From Dolichospermum sp. FACHB-1091 (GTDB lineage: Bacteria; Cyanobacteriota; Cyanobacteriia; Cyanobacteriales; Nostocaceae): a DNA stretch of 64,000 nucleotides. The notes under the pieces were generated by a model, which was given only the letters and a program-made list of their open reading frames with translations, searched no databases and had not been told where the DNA came from. Shown here piece after piece: positions 52,828 to 62,614 of this stretch (its first letter is position 1; the number at the start of each line of letters is the position of its first letter). The stretch is taken from contig NZ_JACJSB010000013.1 in NCBI RefSeq assembly GCF_014697585.1, positions 60,206 to 124,205 of the forward strand, in the 5' to 3' direction. The position numbers were made by a program, and so were the translations under genes.

Positions 52828-52864
52828 CAATTACCCCCAACTAACTAAAAGTTGAGGGTAATTG
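52828..52864. terminator. Bidirectional terminator between exoD-like and gun4
   Basis: CAATTACCCCCAACT pairs with AGTTGAGGGTAATTG (one mismatch) around a 7-base loop, between convergent genes. Confidence 0.75.
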
Positions 52865-52920
52865 TAATTGTTCAATTAATTTATAGACCCTTCTTCCTTT
52901 TGCGCCTTTGCGCGAGAAAA

Positions 52921-53643
52921 TTATTCAGTCTTATTCCAAACGGGATGACATAATAAAGAATACATTACCCGGACTCCACGCAGTTGATTAGAGAGGGGTA
53001 GATGACCTCTAGGGGCGCTTAAATCCCAGGTGAACCCGTGGGGGTATCTTGTCCAGTTATTGCCATTTTTCCAGCCAATTTTCGGCCAGAGGTTAACCCA
53101 ATTTTTATTTAAACCTAACCAAATTTCTCGTTGTACAGAAAAGCCGAATTTACCTTCTGAGTGAACTACCCAGAGTTGATTAATAGTGCGTAGGTCTTGA
53201 ATTGGTAAACTTTCGACTTCTGTGAAGTATAGCCATTTTCTTTTTACTGCTTGAGAACCTGCTGCTTCACACATCTTCTGAATTGTCAAGAGGTCTGCTG
53301 CTTGAAAATCTTGATTTACAAGTAGCTTTTGCAAAGAATTGTAACTGATCCCACAGTCCGATTTTAGAGGTACAATTCCTTCAGGAAAGTTAGTTTGTAG
53401 AAATTCCCGACTTGTCGGTGCATCAGTATTGTAGATGACTTGGTAGAGTTTACCATCAATCCAAGTTGCTGGGTGGTCACGACGTTTCAGCAAAAATTCC
53501 TTCAATACCTCTAACCCCTCATTACCCAAGTCAGCTAACTGCGGGATGATTTGTTGTTGGACTTTTTCGGACCCAGCGATTAACTTTTGGCGGAGGGAGT
53601 CAAGATCATTTGTAGTGCCTGATACAATCATTGGGTCTGTCAT
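52921..53643 (-). CDS. gun4: GUN4, regulator of Mg-chelatase
   Basis: Porphyrin-binding activator of magnesium chelatase in chlorophyll synthesis. The N-terminal helical repeat domain (~1-90, LRQKLIAGSEKVQQQIIPQL) precedes the GUN4 core (~95-240: SYNSLQKLLVNQDFQAADLL, KMCEAAGSQAVKRKWLYFTE, INQLWVVHSEGKFGFSVQRE, IW, and HLPLSNQLRGVRVMYSLLCH). This is the two-domain layout of the cyanobacterial protein. Some genomes carry several GUN4-domain proteins, but length and core completeness point to the genuine Gun4. Confidence 0.9.
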   Translation of the reverse strand: MTDPMIVSGTTNDLDSLRQKLIAGSEKVQQQIIPQLADLGNEGLEVLKEFLLKRRDHPATWIDGKLYQVIYNTDAPTSREFLQTNFPEGIVPLKSDCGISYNSLQKLLVNQDFQAADLLTIQKMCEAAGSQAVKRKWLYFTEVESLPIQDLRTINQLWVVHSEGKFGFSVQREIWLGLNKNWVNLWPKIGWKNGNNWTRYPHGFTWDLSAPRGHLPLSNQLRGVRVMYSLLCHPVWNKTE

Positions 53644-53920
53644 GCCATTACTCGTGTTAGCGTGAGCGTGAATAAACTATCTATTGCTATCGGTTATTCT
53701 ACAAAATGAAGCACAAATAGCGAAAAGTAGTTTACTTCAAATCTTGGGGAAAGTTGGAAAGCCCCGGAGTGTGTATTTGAAAAAATCACTCCCAGTGGCT
53801 TTAGCGAAATCCTAGCCCACAATACTTTATCAGCTAAGGAGTTACATGATCCAGGAGTTACAGAATAAATACTCCTGACTTCTAAGTTGGTGAATTTCTT
53901 CTATTTGGAATGTGTTAACT

Positions 53921-55342
53921 ATGTACGAAAAGATTACTCCTCCTACCACCGGCGCAAAAATTACCTTCAAAAACGGTGAACCGGTTGTTCCTGAAAATCC
54001 CATTATCCCATTTATTCGCGGTGATGGTACGGGTATAGATATTTGGCCTGCAACGGAAAAAGTGCTGGATGCCGCAGTCGCAAAAGCATATAATGGCACA
54101 AGAAAAATTAGCTGGTTTAAGGTTTATGCTGGTGATGAAGCTTGTGATTTATATGGTACATATCAATATTTACCCCAGGATACATTGACGGCTATTAAAG
54201 AATATGGCGTAGCGATTAAAGGACCTTTGACTACTCCCGTTGGTGGAGGGATTCGGTCTTTAAATGTCGCCTTACGCCAAATCTTTGATCTTTATACTTG
54301 CGTGCGTCCTTGTCGTTATTACGCGGGTACTCCTTCTCCCCACAAAACTCCTGAAAAGTTGGATGTAATTGTTTATCGGGAAAATACGGAAGATATTTAT
54401 TTGGGAATTGAGTGGAAACAAGGTAGTGAAATAGGGAATCGCCTCATCAAGATCCTTAACGAAGAGTTAATACCTGCTACATCTGAACACGGTAAAAAGC
54501 AAATTCCCTTAGATGCTGGTATAGGCATCAAACCCATCAGTAAAACTGGTTCTCAGCGTTTAGTTAGACGGGCGATTAAACACGCTTTGTTATTGCCCAA
54601 AGATAAGCAACAAGTCACCTTGGTACATAAGGGTAATATTATGAAATATACCGAAGGTGCTTTTCGTGACTGGGGTTATGAACTGGCCACTACGGAATTT
54701 CGTCAAGAAACTGTTACAGAACGGGAATCTTGGATATTAGGAAATAAAGAGAAAAATCCCAATATTTCCTCAGAAGAAAACGCCCGTCAAATTGATCCTG
54801 GTTTTGATGCTTTAACACCAGAGAAAAAAGCCCAAATTGTCAAAGAAGTAGAAACAGTTCTCAATACAATTTGGGACAGCCACGGAAATGGCAAATGGCA
54901 AGAGAAAATCATGGTCAATGACCGCATTGCTGATAGTATCTTTCAACAAATTCAAACTCGTCCAGATGAGTATTCTATTCTGGCTACAATGAACCTAAAC
55001 GGTGATTATTTATCTGATGCTGCTGCCGCTATTGTTGGCGGTTTAGGCATGGGTCCAGGGGCAAATATTGGCGACTCCTGCGCGATTTTTGAAGCCACTC
55101 ATGGTACAGCACCAAAACACGCTGGGTTAGATAAAATTAACCCCGGTTCTGTGATTCTTTCCGGTGTGATGATGCTAGAATATATGGGTTGGCAAGCTGC
55201 CGCAGATTTGATTAAAAAAGGATTAGGTGATGCGATCGCCAATGGTCAAGTTACTTATGACTTAGCGCGGTTAATGGAACCACCTGTACAACCTTTAAAG
55301 TGTTCTGAATTTGCTGACGCAATCATCAAACATTTCGGTTAA
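53921..55342 (+). CDS. icd: Isocitrate dehydrogenase (NADP)
   Basis: Oxidatively decarboxylates isocitrate to 2-oxoglutarate, the carbon skeleton for ammonium assimilation in cyanobacteria. The ~473-residue prokaryotic NADP enzyme has [40 protein letters not shown] with the isocitrate-binding serine and arginines, [34 protein letters not shown], and an insert near residues 280-300 typical of cyanobacterial Icd. I prefer the ATG at 53921 (MYEKITPPT) over 53912. A strong terminator follows. Confidence 0.97.
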   Translation: MYEKITPPTTGAKITFKNGEPVVPENPIIPFIRGDGTGIDIWPATEKVLDAAVAKAYNGTRKISWFKVYAGDEACDLYGTYQYLPQDTLTAIKEYGVAIKGPLTTPVGGGIRSLNVALRQIFDLYTCVRPCRYYAGTPSPHKTPEKLDVIVYRENTEDIYLGIEWKQGSEIGNRLIKILNEELIPATSEHGKKQIPLDAGIGIKPISKTGSQRLVRRAIKHALLLPKDKQQVTLVHKGNIMKYTEGAFRDWGYELATTEFRQETVTERESWILGNKEKNPNISSEENARQIDPGFDALTPEKKAQIVKEVETVLNTIWDSHGNGKWQEKIMVNDRIADSIFQQIQTRPDEYSILATMNLNGDYLSDAAAAIVGGLGMGPGANIGDSCAIFEATHGTAPKHAGLDKINPGSVILSGVMMLEYMGWQAAADLIKKGLGDAIANGQVTYDLARLMEPPVQPLKCSEFADAIIKHFG

Positions 55343-55365
55343 TTTCTGTTATTCTTAAATCAGCT

Positions 55366-55405
55366 ATTGAGATCCCCCACTCTTGACGAAGTTGGGGATC
55401 TCAAT
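55366..55405 (+). terminator. Terminator after icd
   Basis: Stem ATTGAGATCCCC / GGGGATCTCAAT (12 bp, perfect) with a 16-base loop, 23 bases after the icd stop. Confidence 0.75.
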
Positions 55406-55469
55406 GCTCTAGGGGTTTCCCAATACTATCGGACTATGTATGCTCTCTCAGAAAATGTTTCAAAAGTAT

Positions 55470-55600
55470 TAAGTAGGTTGTCGTTGAAAATTGTCGTTAT
55501 GACAAGGGAACTTTTAACTGGGAACTCTTGACTGGGAAGAGGTTTTGGACAACTTTACTTTTCGTTACTTGTGTCGGTTTTTTCCGTTCATCTACTTATA
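55470..55600. mobile_element. MITE-like element, family C, copy 3
   Basis: 131 bp with termini TAAGTAGGTTG and CATCTACTTATA. The core AAAATTGTCGTTATGACAAG and ACAACTTTACTTTTCGTTAC with TTGTGTCGG is shared with copy 2, with a slightly longer middle (CTTTTAACTGGGAACTCTTG). Confidence 0.85.
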
Positions 55601-55731
55601 TGGGATTGACAATAAATTCAGAAAATTCAGAAGCAAAAATGAGAAAATGATTTTGAATTAAATATTGAAGTGCAGAATGTGGGATAAAAAGTTGAAAGTC
55701 AAATATCATCAAGACTTTCAACTTTCTGACT

Positions 55732-56205
55732 TTAAACATCTTGAGGATTAAGACGACTCATTTCCCATGTGGTATATGTACCTATGGGACTCCATAGCAA
55801 ATATGGTAATAATAGTAACGCCGCCCAATGGGATACTGCTAAAACCGCTAATGTGATTAACAAACAAATCAGTAATCCTGTACCACCGATAATTGTCCCA
55901 ACTATGAGACTGCGAAAATGTAACATCACAGGGGTGTAAGCTATGGTAAATACTTCTAGGAGTAAATATAAACCCATCATTAAGCGGCTTGTATAGCTAT
56001 TTGGGCTATGTTCCCAAATAATGTAAGCCGACCAAGAACCACAGATAAATATTACAGTCCAAATCAGGGGAATTGCTGATTCAAATGTTAACCATTTAGG
56101 CCTTTGTAATTGTCGAAACCATTGACTCTGCTTGGGTGTCATCCAATTACCAGCGAAAGCGACTAAGAATGCTATAATCCCAATTATCATCCAAGATTTA
56201 ATCAT
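55732..56205 (-). CDS. TspO/MBR-family membrane protein
   Basis: A ~157-residue protein with five hydrophobic helices: MIIGIIAFLVAFAGNWMTPK, then RPKWLTFESAIPLIWTVIFI (the tryptophan-rich family block), LLLEVFTIAYTPVMLHFRSL, IVGTIIGGTGLLICLLITLA, LLLLPYLLWSPIGTYTTWEM with SRLNPQD at the end. TspO proteins bind porphyrins and affect tetrapyrrole metabolism and stress responses. It is somewhat divergent from classical TspO. I chose the ATG at 56205 (MIKSWMII). Confidence 0.75.
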   Translation of the reverse strand: MIKSWMIIGIIAFLVAFAGNWMTPKQSQWFRQLQRPKWLTFESAIPLIWTVIFICGSWSAYIIWEHSPNSYTSRLMMGLYLLLEVFTIAYTPVMLHFRSLIVGTIIGGTGLLICLLITLAVLAVSHWAALLLLPYLLWSPIGTYTTWEMSRLNPQDV

Positions 56206-56275
56206 AATTGCCTTGGTACTGACTTTTAAAGAAGTCTGACGCAATGATATTACAATACCATAAGCAGTTTATCAC

Positions 56276-57250
56276 CTATTCCTCGACACGATAACCTAGT
56301 TCTGCTAACCGTACTCGTGAATGTCGCCATTTGGGTTGGACTTTAACAAATAATTCTAGATAAACTTTCCCAGCAATTAGCTTTTGAATTTGTTGTCTAG
56401 CCTCACTACCAATTGATTTGAGCATTGTTCCCCCTTTGCCAATGAGAATCCCTTTTTGAGAATCTCTCTCAACATGGATGGTGGCAATAACACGGGTAAT
56501 TTTTGGGCTTTCTTCAACTAAATCAATGGCGATCGCTACGGAATGGGGAACTTCTTGACGGGTTAATAATAATATCTGTTCTCGAATCAATTCACCCATG
56601 ATAAACCGTTCTGGCTGGTCTGTTACTAAATCTGGTGGATAGTAAAATGGACCCGGTTCAAGGTGACTAATTAATAAGTCCTGGAGTTGTAATAATTCCG
56701 CGCCGGTTTTAGCGGAAAATTTCACACTTTCCCATTGATAGCTGTTAGCTAGTTGAATATAACTCTCGGCGATTTTTTGAGCATCTTCTGGTTGTTGATC
56801 AATTTTGTTAATCCCCAAAATTACGGGTGTTTGACTATTAATTAGTAATTCCGCAACATAGCGATCGCCTGGTCCACAAGCTACAGTGCCATCAACGACA
56901 AATAATATCACATCTACGGATTCAATGGCAATTTTCGCATTTTTTACCAGCACTTCTCCTAATTGATGATGGGGTTTATGAATACCTGGTGTATCTACAA
57001 AAATTAACTGGGCTGTTTCTGTAGTTAGAATCCCCTTTAAGCGATTGCGAGTAGTTTGGGATACGGGGGAAGTAATGGCTATTTTTTGTCCAACTAATTC
57101 ATTCATTAAAGTGGATTTACCGACATTAGGACGGCCGATAATACCAATAAAACCTGATTTAAATCCCGCAGGTGCTTGGGGAATCATTACCCCACCGAAA
57201 TCAGTAAAAATATTATGATCAATATTAGAGACTTGTGATTCTACTTGCAT
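56276..57250 (-). CDS. era: GTPase Era
   Basis: Ribosome-assembly GTPase that binds the 3' end of 16S rRNA. G1 GRPNVGKST, G3 DTPGIH, G4 NKID and a C-terminal KH domain (VERDSQKGILIGKGGTMLKS, then IGSEARQQI). The annotated frame gives 324 residues, about 20 longer at the N-terminus than the family; the ATG at 57187 (MIPQAPAGFKSGFIGIIGRP) may be the true start. Confidence 0.96.
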   Translation of the reverse strand: MQVESQVSNIDHNIFTDFGGVMIPQAPAGFKSGFIGIIGRPNVGKSTLMNELVGQKIAITSPVSQTTRNRLKGILTTETAQLIFVDTPGIHKPHHQLGEVLVKNAKIAIESVDVILFVVDGTVACGPGDRYVAELLINSQTPVILGINKIDQQPEDAQKIAESYIQLANSYQWESVKFSAKTGAELLQLQDLLISHLEPGPFYYPPDLVTDQPERFIMGELIREQILLLTRQEVPHSVAIAIDLVEESPKITRVIATIHVERDSQKGILIGKGGTMLKSIGSEARQQIQKLIAGKVYLELFVKVQPKWRHSRVRLAELGYRVEE

Positions 57251-57540
57251 TGTTTACAGTTATAATTAAGAGATTATTTTGACTTTGATGGAAATTCTCT
57301 TGCGATTTCGGGCATTGTATGAGATACTAAATCATGTTTCGTGCTAAGACGCAAAGTTAGAAATAGTAAATTTTCTATTTTTATACTTCAATTTACTAAT
57401 GCCTAAATTAAAGCTAAATTAATTATCGCATATTTATGGAAGCGATAAACAAGGATAAAGCAGAATTTTGCTGTCTTTCTAGCATTAATAGTAAACCATA
57501 AATTATATTAAATACAGTTTCTTTATTTAGTTCGCTGACT

Positions 57541-58920
57541 ATGACCATGGCATCAACAGCGGTAAATCCTTATTTAGCAGGTAACTTTGCCCCGATAAAC
57601 ACAGAAATCAGCACTGACACCTTGGAAGTAATCGGAGAAATCCCTCCAGAATTATCAGGGATGTTTGTCCGTAATGGTCCCAACCCTCGATGGAGTCCCA
57701 TTGGTCAATATCACTGGTTTGATGGTGATGGAATGTTACATGGTGTACAAATTAAGGACGGTAAAGCCACTTATCACAATCGCTATGTGAGAACTAGGGG
57801 ATGGAATATTGAACATGAAGCGGGTAAGGCTGTGTGGAGTGGAATTTTAGAACCACCCCAAATGGACAACCCTCACGGAATGTTCAAAAATCGCGCTAAT
57901 ACAGCCCTCGTGTGGCACAATCAACAGCTTTTAGCACTGTGGGAAGGAGGTGCGCCCCATCACATCAGCGTTACTGATTTAGCAACTATTGGGGAACATA
58001 CTTATAATAATAAACTAGTTTCGGCGTTTACTGCCCATCCTAAGGTAGATCCTGTCACCGGGGAAATGATGTTTTTTGGTTATGCTATTACACCACCTTA
58101 TCTACAATATGGCGTAGTTTCTGCCCAAGGGGAGTTATTACGAACGATACCTATAGAAATACCCACAGCGGTAATGATGCACGATTTCGCCATTACGGAA
58201 AATTATACCATTTTCATGGATTTACCTCTGACATTTAGTATGGAACGAATGCAGCGGGGAGAACCGATGATGATGTTTGAAAAAGATCGTCCCAGTCGTT
58301 TTGGTATAATGCCTCGTCATGGTGACAACAGCAATATTCGCTGGTTTGAATGTCCTCCTTGCTACGTCTTCCATACCCTCAACGCTTACGAGTCCGGAGA
58401 GGAAGTTATACTTATCGCTTGTCGCAGGAATTCTACTAATGTCCTTGTTTCACAAGATACATACTGTGACAATAAAGGAGACACTCCCCTTCTCCACCGT
58501 TGGCGTTTTAACCTTAGCACAGGTGTAGTTACAGAAGAAAAACTAGATGATGTACCGGGAGAATTTCCCCGTGTCAATGAAAACCTGTTAGGGAGAAAAA
58601 CTCAATATGGCTATGTGGGAAAAATGGCAGATAGTCAACATCCATTATTTTGTGGTGTAATAAAATACGACTTTGAAATCGGTAAATCCCAAACCCATGA
58701 ATTTGGCAAAAATCGTTATGGGGGAGAAACAGTATTTGCACCTCATCCTCGTTCTACTACGGAGGATGAAGGATGGTTAGTAACATTTGTTTATGACGAA
58801 AATTCCCAAACGTCGGAACTCGTAGTTATTAATGCCCAAGATGTTACAAGCGAACCTGTTGCTCAGATAATGATTCCTCAACGTGTACCCTACGGATTCC
58901 ACGGTATTTGGATTTCCTAA
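57541..58920 (+). CDS. Carotenoid cleavage oxygenase family protein
   Basis: Non-heme iron oxygenase of the RPE65/CCD family that cleaves carotenoids or apocarotenoids. The 459-residue seven-bladed propeller shows FVRNGPNPRWSPIGQYHWFD with GDGM and the iron-ligand histidines in FTAHPKVDPVTG, MMHDFAITENY, CYVFHTLNAYE and VPYGFHGIW. It resembles cyanobacterial Diox1/NosCCD-type enzymes, but the bond cleaved cannot be read. Starts at 57541 or 57547 (second Met) are equivalent in support. Confidence 0.9.
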   Translation: MTMASTAVNPYLAGNFAPINTEISTDTLEVIGEIPPELSGMFVRNGPNPRWSPIGQYHWFDGDGMLHGVQIKDGKATYHNRYVRTRGWNIEHEAGKAVWSGILEPPQMDNPHGMFKNRANTALVWHNQQLLALWEGGAPHHISVTDLATIGEHTYNNKLVSAFTAHPKVDPVTGEMMFFGYAITPPYLQYGVVSAQGELLRTIPIEIPTAVMMHDFAITENYTIFMDLPLTFSMERMQRGEPMMMFEKDRPSRFGIMPRHGDNSNIRWFECPPCYVFHTLNAYESGEEVILIACRRNSTNVLVSQDTYCDNKGDTPLLHRWRFNLSTGVVTEEKLDDVPGEFPRVNENLLGRKTQYGYVGKMADSQHPLFCGVIKYDFEIGKSQTHEFGKNRYGGETVFAPHPRSTTEDEGWLVTFVYDENSQTSELVVINAQDVTSEPVAQIMIPQRVPYGFHGIWIS

Positions 58921-58925
58921 TTAGG

Positions 58926-59001
58926 TAGGTTGGGTTGACGTATGTTACCCAACAGTATTAATCATTTTGTTGGGTTGCGCTGTCGCTTAACCCAACCTAC
59001 A
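58926..59001. repeat. AACCCAACC repeat, copy 6 (compound)
   Basis: GTAGGTTGGGTTGACGTATG with TTACCCAAC is the reverse of the 5.4 kb copies; GTTGGGTTGCGCTGTCGCTT with AACCCAACCTAC follows. The remaining ~230 bases before the convergent permease gene are AT-rich with no gene. Confidence 0.8.
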
Positions 59002-59231
59002 TCTAAGGTGGTACAGGAAAAACTACCGTTCCGGGTTAAATCAATAATAAATCGAAATATTGGCAGAATTTGGCAAATATTATAAATATTATATAGGAAT
59101 AATATTTGATTTATGAAAAGATACGGTTGGTGCGTCAGATATTACAAATCTGTTTATTGATAGAATTTATGCAGTAGTAAAACACCCTACAATACCTAAT
59201 TTTTTTCAAAAATCAAATACGAGTTCTATAT

Positions 59232-60257
59232 TTAATACCTAATTCTCGGATCTACATAAGCATTGAGAATATCAATTAAAATACTCGCAGTGACAACAAT
59301 TGCCCCAAAAAATACTAACACACCTTGAACTGTGGGATAATCGCGGTCAGAAATAGCTTGATATAAACGATTTGCTAAACCTGGCCAGGAAAATGTCACT
59401 TCTGTTAAAATCGCTCCACCTAACAAGGAAGCAAATGTTAATCCTAAGACGGTTATTACCGGAATTAAGGCATTTTTTAAGGCGTGGGAGACTAAAATCT
59501 TATTTTCAGAGATTCCCCGCGCTCTAGCCGCTTCTACATAATCAGCTTTTAAGGTTTGTTTTAAGTTAACTCTGACAATGCGTTCAAAAATGCCACTGAG
59601 TAAAATTCCCAAGGTTAAACTTGGTAATGCTAAATGGTGTAAAGATGTGAAAAATTGACTTAAATTCCCACTCAATAAACTATCAATTGTATATAAACCA
59701 GTGATATTTGTAGGTGCGGGAAGATTAGGTGGAAAACGATTAGAATTGGGAAACCAACCTAATTGAACTGAGAAAACTAATTGCAATAACATCCCCGCCC
59801 AAAACATGGGTAGTGCATAGGTAATAATCCCGAATAAACGCCCACCAATATCAAAAGCAGTTCCGGGACGAGAAGCGGAAATAGTCCCGACTAAAACGCC
59901 TACAATCAACGCCACAGCCATACTCGCAAATGCTAATTCTACTGTGGCTGGAAAATATTGACCAATGATTTCTTTAACACTTTGTCCCCGACTGATTCCA
60001 GAAGTTCCTAAATCAAAGTGAAGTAAACCACCTAGATATTTGAGATATTGTAACCAAATTGGTGAGTCTAAACCCTGCTCTCTTCTATATTCTTCTTTTG
60101 CACTTTCTGGCGCTCTTCCTCCCAGAACTGAATCTGCGATATCTCCTGGCAAGACTCTGATTAAAAGAAAAACAATGGTGATGACAGTTAATAGTTGCAG
60201 TGGCGCAAATAGCAACCGGGAAACAATGTAATACTGCAATGCTTTAGAACGAGACAT
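59232..60257 (-). CDS. ABC transporter permease, DppB/OppB type
   Basis: A 341-residue inner-membrane subunit of a peptide/nickel/opine-type importer. It shows six hydrophobic helices, the N-terminal SRLLFAPLQLLTVITIVFLL, the DIADSVLGGRAP periplasmic motif and the EAA loop ADYVEAARARGISENKILVS that contacts the ATPase. The periplasmic binding protein gene is upstream on the same strand. The second permease (DppC) and ATPases are not in the window beside it, so they must be elsewhere. Confidence 0.92.
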   Translation of the reverse strand: MSRSKALQYYIVSRLLFAPLQLLTVITIVFLLIRVLPGDIADSVLGGRAPESAKEEYRREQGLDSPIWLQYLKYLGGLLHFDLGTSGISRGQSVKEIIGQYFPATVELAFASMAVALIVGVLVGTISASRPGTAFDIGGRLFGIITYALPMFWAGMLLQLVFSVQLGWFPNSNRFPPNLPAPTNITGLYTIDSLLSGNLSQFFTSLHHLALPSLTLGILLSGIFERIVRVNLKQTLKADYVEAARARGISENKILVSHALKNALIPVITVLGLTFASLLGGAILTEVTFSWPGLANRLYQAISDRDYPTVQGVLVFFGAIVVTASILIDILNAYVDPRIRY

Positions 60258-60309
60258 ATTTTTTATAGGAGTCAGAAAGAAAAAAGGAAAAAGAAAAAAG
60301 AATGATTAA

Positions 60310-60419
60310 CCTCGTTCCTTGTCAGAGACAAGGAATGTAGTTTTGAGGCTCTGCCTCATCTAAATTAATAAGAGGCTCTGCCTCTTGATTTCATTCCCAG
60401 CCGGAGTCTGGGAACGAGG
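60310..60419. mobile_element. MITE-like element, family E
   Basis: 110 bp bounded by CCTCGTTCC and GGAACGAGG. Nested hairpins inside are CCTTGTCAGAGACAAGG, two copies of GAGGCTCTGCCTC and CATTCCCAGCCGGAGTCTGG. It separates the binding-protein and permease genes and could form RNA structure in a shared transcript. Confidence 0.75.
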
Positions 60420-60424
60420 GAAAC

Positions 60425-62056
60425 TTACTTTTTAATTGTTTTGTAAGGTAGGTTTTGAGTGGGGTCAAGATTAACGTTGGTTATGCCTTTTTGAGCAAAT
60501 ACATAATCTTTGGTTTGCCATAAAGGGATGTAGGGAACATCAGTTAATACTTGGTTTTGAATTTCTGCAAATATTTTTTTCCGGGCTTCAGGATTTTGTT
60601 CTTTGCGTTGTTCATCTATGAGTTTATTCATAGCTTCACTATAATAGAATGAACCCTGAGATTGACTGCCTCCTTCTTCACAACCTTTAGCAACTGAACC
60701 TTTGGCACAAGCTAAAAATGGCTGAACGTAGTTATCTGGATCTAAAAAGTCTGGATACCAATTAGTTAACGTGCTGGGATATAAACCTTTGGAAATTTCT
60801 TTATAGAAAGTTGCACCCTCTACGGTTTTAACCTCAAATTGCAACATACCATCCATTTTAGTATCTGCGAGGGATTTTAAGGTTTGGGCAACTAAACTGC
60901 GAGTCATGGAACTTGCAGGATACCAGATTTGCACTTTTGCCGGATTTTCTTTAGAAAAGCCAGCCGCAACTAAGGATTTTTTAGCTTCTGCAAATTTACC
61001 ATCACCATATTTATCTTTAAATAATGGTTGGGATACATTGAAGGTTGTAGGAATCATGCTGTAAAGAGGATCAGCCTGTGACAATAATACCCGATCATTT
61101 AATAATTTACGATCAACTAATGATGCGATCGCTTGTCTCACCTCTAATTTATCTAAAGGTTTTTGATTGCGATTTAAGGTCATATAAGTAACTACACTAC
61201 CTTGGTCGGTAATTGCTTGCCAATCTCCCTTTTTCGCACTTGCTTCTAAACTCTGAATTTGATCCGATTGTAAGGATAGATAAGCTACATCTATCGTACC
61301 AGTTTTAAAGGCATTAAATAAGTTGACTGCACTCGTTTGAATTTGGACATTTACACCTTTATTTTCCGGTTTTGTTCCCCAATATTTATCAAATACATCA
61401 AACTTTAAGGAATCAGTTCCATATTTAGCTAATTTGTAAGCACCAGTCCCGACAAAAATATTCGGTTGAAATTTTCCAGCCCCAATTTCATAGGATTTTG
61501 GTGAAACTGCACAAACTCCAGAAAATGCTAACAATGAAGGAAAAGCTGCAAAGGGTTTTTTTAATTTAATTGTTAATTCATACTCTCCTGTGGCTTTAAC
61601 TGAAGCTACGGTATCAGAAAGTAGGAAGGATGGTTTACCTTTGTTTTCGATAAAGCGTTTTAGACTAAACTCCATTGTTTTGGCATTGAAAGGAGTATCA
61701 TCATGAAATACTACCCCTTTGCGAATGGGAATAGTATAAGTTAAACCATCTGCACTCACTTTTGGTAATTCTGTTGCCAATTGTGGTTTAATTTCTGTAC
61801 TACCTGGTTCATAAGTATATAAGCGATCGCTCATATTAAATACTAAACTCAAAGATCCCAATTCATACGCATCAGCAGGATCAAGAGTTCTTGGCTTTTC
61901 TGTTGTTCCTATGGTGATTCGACCATCACCTCCAGGAGTATTAACAATACTAGATGATGGTGTATTTGTTTGTTGTCTAGGAGTACAACTAATCACCAAT
62001 AGTAGACATAAACAGAATAAGGATAGAAACTTTGTCATCCTACCCCACCGTTGCAT
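60425..62056 (-). CDS. ABC transporter substrate-binding lipoprotein, family 5 (peptide/nickel type)
   Basis: A ~543-residue periplasmic binding protein. The signal peptide FLSLFCLCLLLVISC ends in a lipobox cysteine (VISC-TPRQQ). The family-5 features are TLDPADAYELGSLSLVFNMS, DRLYTYEPGS, LPKVSADGLTYTIPIRKGV with VFHDDTPFNA, and NRNQKPLDKLEVRQAIASLV. The ligand may be a peptide, nickel or another small molecule. I give the start at 62056 (MQRWGRMTKF); 62038 and 62086 are also in frame. It is followed, after a family E element, by the DppB-like permease gene. Confidence 0.9.
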   Translation of the reverse strand: MQRWGRMTKFLSLFCLCLLLVISCTPRQQTNTPSSSIVNTPGGDGRITIGTTEKPRTLDPADAYELGSLSLVFNMSDRLYTYEPGSTEIKPQLATELPKVSADGLTYTIPIRKGVVFHDDTPFNAKTMEFSLKRFIENKGKPSFLLSDTVASVKATGEYELTIKLKKPFAAFPSLLAFSGVCAVSPKSYEIGAGKFQPNIFVGTGAYKLAKYGTDSLKFDVFDKYWGTKPENKGVNVQIQTSAVNLFNAFKTGTIDVAYLSLQSDQIQSLEASAKKGDWQAITDQGSVVTYMTLNRNQKPLDKLEVRQAIASLVDRKLLNDRVLLSQADPLYSMIPTTFNVSQPLFKDKYGDGKFAEAKKSLVAAGFSKENPAKVQIWYPASSMTRSLVAQTLKSLADTKMDGMLQFEVKTVEGATFYKEISKGLYPSTLTNWYPDFLDPDNYVQPFLACAKGSVAKGCEEGGSQSQGSFYYSEAMNKLIDEQRKEQNPEARKKIFAEIQNQVLTDVPYIPLWQTKDYVFAQKGITNVNLDPTQNLPYKTIKK

Positions 62057-62296
62057 TAACAGAGAATACCAAGTTATCATGGTCAAAATCTTTTCAATAT
62101 CAATAGGCGATTGCGAATTATACTATATATATGCTGCTGATGCCGATGTTTTTACTACGAATTAATTACAGGAGTCATAATATACTCAACTTCTTGAAAG
62201 TGTAATGGCAGTAACTCAGTCGGTTTGAAATGGGATGGTAACTGGTATACATTCGACCCTGGGAAAAACTCCGTTTGTAACTGTAACTAAAATAGT

Positions 62297-62446
62297 ATAC
62301 AGCACTTCCCGGTGTTATGAGGTACAAGAACCCCACCCCCAACCCCCTCCAATATCAAAAGTTTATCCTTTTCTCCGCAGCGGGGGGATTGAGGGGGTGC
62401 GATGAGGAGGCTAAGATGTACCTCATAAGATCGGAAACCGCTGTAT
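62297..62446. mobile_element. MITE-like element, family D, copy 2
   Basis: 150 bp with ~30-bp terminal inverted repeats ATACAGCACTTCCCGGTGTT with ATGAGGTACA, and TGTACCTCATAAGATCGGAA with ACCGCTGTAT. It is inverted relative to 19740-19846 and has a longer core (CCAATATCAAAAGTTTATCC). The rest of the 62.09-62.61 kb gap is AT-rich with no gene seen. Confidence 0.85.
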
Positions 62447-62614
62447 CGAATATGTGCTATGTGTAGGTTTTGAGTTGTTGTTTTAGAAGACTATAACTCT
62501 ACTACATCAGCCCTCTCTTCATACTCTTTTTTTAGCTAAGGTATTGAAAAAACGGAAGATAATTTAAGAATAGATACGTTACCAGTTTAAACCTGGCAAC
62601 GCTAACTCGGACTC

